NCBI GenBank assembly: GCA_958430865.1
Contig: CAUDNR010001178.1
Location: 1,578-15,314 of the forward strand
Reading direction: 5' to 3'
From: Entrophospora sp. SA101
Taxonomy: Eukaryota > Glomeromycota > Glomeromycetes > Entrophosporales > Entrophosporaceae
DNA: 13,737 nt
The notes beneath the pieces are model-generated. The model worked only from the letters and a program-made list of their open reading frames with translations. It did no database searches and was not told the DNA's origin. Shown here piece by piece: positions 9,261 to 13,737 of the stretch; the first letter of the stretch is position 1, and each line of letters opens with the position of its first letter. Made by a program: the position numbers and the translations under genes.

Positions 9261-9963
9261 TGACAAAGCATGAATGTTGTTGTTTGGCTTGGTTTGGATT
9301 TCCTAAAGAAGAAGTGTTAATAACTAACAGAGGTACTTTTTTTTATTTGTATTGATTTTTTTGGTTATTATAAATATTTTAATTGGAAATCAAAACGTGG
9401 AGCAGATCTTGCTGGGTAATTACAAGATTTTCATTGATAATATTTTGCTTTTTGTGATAATTAATATTAATTAAAATATTATTATATTATCATAATAATT
9501 ACAAGATGTCAAGGCAGCACACTGTTGAAAAAGAAACATTTTGATATGCAATGTTTGGTTATCGGAAATTGGCAGACGTTGAAGCACACTACCTTGAACA
9601 CATTACAGTCATTCTCACATCTTCCTCGTGTACATAAGGCTAATCTTGACCCGACGACCCGAAGATATGATGATGCAACTGAATTCCAGAAGGCGCGTGG
9701 ATCTGGAGTTTACTGTGACTGCACCAATCGTCAATGATGCTTTCACTAATCTTCTCAGACCAGAGATGGCCACTGGCATGTTGGCCGAAAAGTTGCCTAC
9801 AATGATCCTACCTCTAAGGCAAGGATGGCACTGTGACCAAGCTGTTGCAACTCTGGAGGAATATTAAGAGAATCTGCAGCTCGTTTCAATCACAGGAGGT
9901 CACAATTCAGAGCAGGGTTGATGGCCTTGAAATTGCATTTGGACTCTGATGTTAAGAGGGAAG
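9260..9963 (+). pseudogene. Gene X, right copy: broken coding remnant
   Basis: Counterpart of the left gene X. The aligned start codon is GTG (9260-9262) instead of ATG. The intron (GTAATTACAAG... to ATTACAAG ending near 9505) is conserved in both copies. In the next exon, VEKETF is followed by an in-frame TGA where the left copy has GAA. A frame at 9525-9737 carries TTLNTLQSFSHLPRVHKANL, matching the left LTLQSFSHIPHVHKAN. A different frame at 9628-9867 carries VDLEFTVTAP and DAFTNLLRPEM, matching the left ALEFIQGC / CTFTSL section. The left copy also changes frame near this point. Downstream, 9913-9975 is open in a frame reading GLMALKLHLDSDVKREVVK before TAG, perhaps the original C-terminus, and is absent on the left. 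The family is not recognised. Confidence 0.55.
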
Positions 9964-10146
9964 TTGTAAAATAGTGTTTGTTTTGTATAATCATTTTCCT
10001 AAATGCTCTGTTCTCTGATATTAACTAACAAATTTATAATTTGGGTAGGGGACTGGATTGGGTTTTTGCCCAATCAGTCTTCTGTCCTGTAGGTTAAAAT
10101 TATCACATGATTATATACATCTTTGTCAGCAATATGGCCAACAAGA
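9913..10146. other. Right-copy-specific segment with hairpin
   Basis: Present only in the right arm, between CACAATTCAGAG and AAGAAAAAGTTATAAAATGG; in the left copy those flanks are adjacent. It contains a strong inverted repeat: GATTGGG (10056-10062) pairs with CCCAATC (10069-10075), extended by ACTG/AGT with one bulged base. It may be a deletion in the left copy, since its start continues a reading frame, or an insertion in the right. Confidence 0.5.
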
Positions 10147-10317
10147 AAAAGAAAAAGTTATAAAATGGTTCGGAATTTGTTTGGTATGTTATGTTATAAA
10201 TTAAACATTTTCCCAAATTTTTTGCTTCTCTTTAATTTTTATCTGACCAACTGAATTTTTTATTTTAGTAAATGGGGGTAGGGTTGTTGGTGAGTTGGCA
10301 TGTCACTGACAAGACAG

Positions 10318-10492
10318 GGGACGCCTTTGGGATATACCAGCCAAACTCATAGAAAGGGATCCTTTGTCCAGACTTAGGGTCACATGGATGTTAAGCACAG
10401 AAAATGTACACTATCATATTTTTTTCAACAAAATAAACATTTAAATAATTAATTGTTAAATATTAATACTTTTCTTTTCATAAAAATTACAG
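10318..10492. other. 175-bp right-copy insertion flanked by ACAG
   Basis: The left copy reads ACAAGACAG-CAACCCAGG without interruption. The right copy has 175 bp between AAGACAG (ending 10317) and CAACCCAGG (from 10493), and the insert ends in ACAG (10489-10492). This is consistent with a 4-bp target duplication. Immediately downstream, CAACCCAGG and CAATCCAGG, about 46 bp apart, mark a further small duplication absent from the left. The insert has no ORF and no recognised family. Confidence 0.5.
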
Positions 10493-10493
10493 C

Positions 10494-11251
10494 AACCCAG
10501 GACTCAAAACTCTGAATTCAGGGAAATCCAAAGCAGCAATCCAGGTTACAACCTCCTGAGTTGCAGAATTTTCAAGCCAGTCTTAACACCAACTTTTATT
10601 CTAGTGTGGCAATAACATGCAGCAATCATCACACAAGCACCAAGCTATCAGTGATCAATGCCCATATGGTGACATCCAGCCTGGTCTTAGGGGAGGATAA
10701 GGGAAAGTTTTGTCCAAAGCCTTCCAGCATGTACGTGGCCTCACCTGTGGAAGAAAAATCCTTAGATATGAGGCGTGTGAAAGCACCTTAATGCATGTTT
10801 GTGATAGGAAACTTTAATTAAATCTGACACCTGTGATCAAAATCAGATTTATTATTCATAAGGAACCATAATTGATAATCAGGAAGAATAATTTATTATT
10901 GTGAACCCCAGAGATCTGGGTAGACACACATTATTAAAAGCTTCGTTTATGCATGGCCTTGGTGTTATTTATTACCTGGGTGATGCAATTGTTTGTTATG
11001 TCAATGATGACATCAAATGTATTGAATAATCATCATGACCATTATGAATATTTGATGGATGGAGGCATTCACATACAAGGAAATGATTAAATAGCTAAGT
11101 CATGTTTGTTTTATTAAAGATATATAATTAATTATATTTAAAATACACAATAAAAAAAATTTCAAGACTGCACCACTGTGTCAATCAAGCTATCATGTTT
11201 ATACATGATTTAAAATTCTTTTGTGCTAATTTAGGGTCCCATCTTTCTTTG
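10494..11251. other. Conserved non-coding tail of the element, with subterminal hairpin
   Basis: This stretch pairs with 899-1500 on the opposite strand and shows no conserved reading frame, so it is probably 3' untranslated or element-terminal sequence. The 76-codon plus frame at 10561-10791 is not preserved in the left copy. A perfect hairpin, ATCATGT-TTAT-ACATGAT, lies at 11192-11209, about 42 bp from the element edge. In the left copy a different but similarly placed stem (GCACA...TGTGC, about 945-964) is present. Confidence 0.5.
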
Positions 11252-11735
11252 TTCTTGTAGGTAGCATTTTACAAATAAAGTTATTTACCTTAATGTAATA
11301 ATCATTATATATAAATTAATTTTTAAGTTTCAAAAATTGATTATTTTGTAAAATATAATTTTTCTACAATTGTAAGAGTTACTTTTCAACAAGATAAATT
11401 ATAAGTATTGTCACCGGAATAAGAATTTAACCCTAAATTCGTTATTAGATAACCCCGAAATTCCGTAGAACCCCGTTGTACATCTTTTCGTTTTTATTTA
11501 TCTCATTTATATTATTTATTTATATGTATTATGTTTATCTTCATATTATTTATTATCCTTATCTTTATATTGTTTATTTTAGTATTTATTATTTATTTCA
11601 TTATGTATTTCTATTTATATTTCTTATCCCGAATGATTTAATTAATTATATGAGCTCGTGTTACATTCCGCAGAAATAATTAATTTGTAATACATTAATA
11701 TTAGACCTTATTTAGAAATAACTTAGGATTATTAT

Positions 11736-11843
11736 CCCATTGGGCTACTTGTCCCAAGTACAAGGTGGGCTCGTTGTCCCAAATGGGCTATGTATCCCAA
11801 GTGGCTTGTTGTCCCATTGGGCCAAATGTCCCAACTGGGCTAT
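11736..11843 (+). repeat. CCCA..TGGG tandem array in the LTR U3 region
   Basis: Six diverged units of about 17 bp, each starting CCC and containing GGGC or GGC. They read CCCATTGGGCTACTTGT, a longer 25-bp unit, CCCAAATGGGCTATGTAT, CCCAAGTGGCTTGTTGT, CCCATTGGGCCAAATGT and CCCAACTGGGCTATAT. Most units contain a small dyad (CCCA...TGGG), as expected for a dimeric regulator site. The array ends 17 bp before the TATA box, an enhancer-like position. Confidence 0.7.
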
Positions 11844-11859
11844 ATATGAATTCAAAATG

Positions 11860-11868
11860 TATATAAGG
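11860..11868 (+). promoter_or_regulatory. TATA box of the solo LTR
   Basis: TATATAAGG lies just downstream of the CCCA/TGGG array and about 450 bp inside the LTR. This is a standard position for the retrotransposon's RNA polymerase II promoter. Confidence 0.55.
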
Positions 11869-12109
11869 AATGGAAATTTGCTGTAGTCGAAGAATAACTT
11901 TGTAACAAATTAACTTAATAATAAGTTAATAATTAGTTTTGACTAAGAATACAAATTAAATAAATCATTTATCAAATCACTTTAAAATTAAATTATTCGC
12001 TAATAACAAAATTAATTCGTTAATACCTCATTCACTCTGATCCACATAAACTAATAAAAATCTGTTATCATCAATTAAAATTATGCTCTCCCAAAAATAA
12101 TTAGTGACA

Positions 12110-12753
12110 GTATTTTCAAACAGATACTTTAATTATTGTAAAAATACAAATTGCCTTTATTTCTTAGAGGATAATTCTTTTTATGTTAAAAATACATAAT
12201 AATATATAAATAATAAAAATATAAATAAACTATAATTAATCTTATTGTTATAATCTATCCAGAAGATATTTTGAACATAATAACAGATAATAAATAATAA
12301 TTGATTATCTAAGTAAATTTTATGTCTATAAAAAGTAAACAAAATATGAATCACTACACGTGATTTGTTACAGCAATAATAACATTTTCTGTTTATGATC
12401 AACAATGTGTGGAAAATTTCATTGGTAAAGGTAGTCAATTTTTTATTAACTTGTTATTATTTCATTTATTGTTTGTCTTTTCTCATTTTGATTATTAATG
12501 ATGATAAGCCAATTTAAATCTAGGCCATAATGATTTTTCATGGGGAGGTTGACCAAATTTCTTGGAGATTTCTCTTCACAAATTACTCAATAATCAATTT
12601 AAATAATTATCAGGTATATACTTAAACTATTTTCAATTTTTATTACAAATTCACAATTTAATTCTATTCCATCCAATCTTAACCTTTGATTTTAAAATAA
12701 TTGAAGAAACCTACAAAGTGAACATAAAATTATATATATAGGGATAAGTGTAT
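12110..12753. other. AT-rich region before the final gene
   Basis: After the GTAT target duplication the sequence is AT-rich with no credible coding frame. The 85-codon minus frame at 12181-12438 is compositionally AT noise. A small dyad, AATCAC-TACAC-GTGATT, lies near 12349. A patch near 12530-12580 (CATGGGGAGGTTGACCAAAT) is less AT-rich and could be a transposon end, but it has no visible partner. TATATATATA at 12731-12740 sits too close to the ATG at 12754 to be a confident TATA box for it. Confidence 0.5.
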
Positions 12754-13737
12754 ATGAAAGGTAATAATGAAAATAACAAATACAATGGTTCTAATGAATA
12801 TCAAAAAGCAATTGATTTTTTAGAAAAAGGCTGTGATTGTGGTTGTTCTTCAAGAATTCCCAAGGAAGAATTTGCAGCATTAAGGGAATCCTTTCAAGCT
12901 CTTTCCAAGTCTGAACAAGACATATTTTTAATGGCTCAACTTAAGGCAATGAATGGGGGATTAATAAGCACTAGTAGACGCCTTAAAAAGAAAACTAGGT
13001 CTAATAAAAGAACTTTCTACCATTGGGATCACAATACACTCCTTTGTCAAGTAACTTACCTCAATATGTTAGGAATTGGTAGGACCTATTTTGAAAACAT
13101 TAGAAATCATCTGATAAACAATGGTCTTCTGCCAAGAATTCATGGTAACATTAAAAGGATGCCTCAATGGAAAACTAAAATGGTGATTGATAAAAATGTT
13201 GCAGAAATAGTAAAAAATTTTCTAAAAAATTATGCAGAAGTCTATGGATTACCAAGTCCAGGAAGAAATATCAATAGAATAACTCAATCAATTATATTCT
13301 TACCAGCTGGAATGAGTTATAAATCAGTACATAGAGACTTTTTGGCTGGTTTAGAGGAAGATAACAAATTAAAATCCTTAAAATATGATGCCTTCAGAAA
13401 ATTATGACATCAATTGACACCAGAAATTCAAATTATGAGTCCAAGAACTGACTTGTGTGATACTTGTCAACATTTTAGAGATGGTTTACATTATAATGCT
13501 CGTCAAGAGGAAGAAGCTAAAGACTTGCTCAAAAGATTTAAAGAACATTTGTCTAAAGCCAAAGTAGAAAGAAATTATTATAATAAAAACACCAAATTAG
13601 CAGAAGTACAAAGAAAATTAGTTAATCAAAATTATTCAAAGGGTAAAACAAAATATTGCAGTATTGATGCTACTGCTCATTATAGTTATGATTGAGCCCA
13701 AAATGTTCATGTGCCACATTTAGATCAACAAGTAAGT
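12754..13737 (+). pseudogene. Repetitive-family, transposase-like gene with two in-frame TGA codons (partial)
   Basis: ATG at 12754 is preferred to the GTG at 12748. The frame gives 217 residues to a TGA at 13405-13407, continues open for 95 codons to a second TGA at 13693-13695, and then runs to the window end. Visible parts are GCDCGC (26-31), a Ser/Lys-rich segment with STSRRLKKKTRSNKR, a globular part with LNMLGIGRTYF, LPRIHGN, LPSPGRN and MSYKSVHRDF, then CDTCQHF, a charged coiled-coil-like helix and YCSIDATAHYSYD. I associate this layout with a multicopy Rhizophagus family, and CSID...YD could be an early acidic strand of a DDE-type transposase; both statements are unverified. Both TGAs fall where the family context suggests Trp (FRKL-W-HQL and YSYD-W-AQN). 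The last six bases are GTAAGT, a possible splice donor after ...LDQQ. The 3' part is outside the window. Confidence 0.6.

Larger units (their letters stand above)
8920..11251 (+). mobile_element. Right inverted copy of the two-gene element (conserved part)
   Basis: The plus strand matches the minus strand of 899-2457. Shared landmarks in order are GTGACG.TGAGTGGCG (near 9020), the CCGATCA promoter block, AGATCTTGCTGGGTAATTA (9405), TTACAGTCATTCTCACA (near 9602), CAACTCTGGAGGAATATTA (near 9846) and GATGCAATTGTTTGTTATG. The last is the terminal block CCCATCTTTCTTTG ending at 11251. This copy is longer than the left arm because of about 234 bp (9913-10146) and 175 bp (10318-10492) absent from the left. 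The full element probably also includes gene Y down to about 6971, but the left copy lacks that part, so the inner end is not defined. Homology stops abruptly at 11251. Confidence 0.8.
11409..12109 (+). mobile_element. Solo LTR of an LTR retrotransposon
   Basis: A 701-bp segment starts TGTCAC (11409-11414) and ends GTGACA (12104-12109), a perfect 6-bp terminal inverted repeat in TG...CA form. It is flanked by GTAT on both sides (11405-11408 and 12110-12113), a 4-bp target site duplication. Inside are a U3-like zone with a tandem CCCA/TGGG array (11736-11843), a TATA box TATATAAGG (11860-11868) and an AT-rich R/U5-like half. There are no gag or pol frames and no second LTR in the window, so this is a solo LTR left by recombination. 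The plus orientation is inferred from the TATA box. Superfamily cannot be assigned from the LTR alone; Ty3-like is a guess. Confidence 0.75.

Noticed and set aside
10561..10791. 76-codon plus-strand frame in the element tail
   Set aside because: The aligned left copy does not preserve the frame, and the similarity between copies is at DNA level only.
11476..11679. 67-codon plus-strand hydrophobic frame
   Set aside because: It lies in low-complexity TTTATTTAT sequence inside the solo LTR, and its apparent membrane character is a by-product of composition.
12181..12438. 85-codon minus-strand open frame
   Set aside because: Composition is almost purely Ile/Tyr/Phe/Leu/Asn from AT-rich DNA. It has no splice or start context and no recognisable motif.

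Overview
The window looks like nuclear DNA of an AT-rich, intron-rich fungus. The best fit is an arbuscular mycorrhizal fungus (Glomeromycotina, Rhizophagus-like). The reasons are many short GT-AG introns (about 76-142 nt), TATA-type promoters, a small secreted cysteine-rich protein gene, and proteins resembling the large repetitive families I associate with Rhizophagus. The species assignment is inference. I saw no convincing rRNA, tRNA or CRISPR array.

Layout. 1-898 is AT-rich non-coding DNA with low-complexity T-rich repeats. 899 to about 2457 (left arm) and about 8920-11251 (right arm) are diverged inverted copies of the same unit. Each arm has a long non-coding tail and a broken multi-frame gene ('gene X'), then a short divergent promoter and the start of a second gene ('gene Y'). 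Only the right copy keeps gene Y complete: it reads leftward from 9083 to 6971 through nine exons and encodes 474 residues. Between the arms lies a four-exon gene (4438 to 3710, minus strand) for a 156-residue secreted protein made of three Opy2-like 8-cysteine modules, one module per exon. The rest of the middle is AT-rich, with weak coding remnants around 4880-5053 and 5718-5976 and a diverged tandem duplication at 6507-6772.

Right of the right arm, 11409-12109 is a 701-bp solo LTR. It has a perfect 6-bp terminal inverted repeat (TGTCAC/GTGACA), a 4-bp target duplication (GTAT), a CCCA/TGGG tandem array and a TATA box. From 12754 to the window end runs a repetitive-family gene interrupted by two in-frame TGA codons, both where tryptophan is expected. 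A GTAAGT donor-like sequence forms the last six bases.

How the parts fit. This is a transposon-rich accessory region. Two inverted copies of a two-gene element flank a candidate secreted-effector gene, with retroelement debris and a further repeat-family gene alongside. The apparently intact genes are the secreted cysteine-rich protein and gene Y. Both were assembled by eye from splice signals and reading frame, without transcript support.
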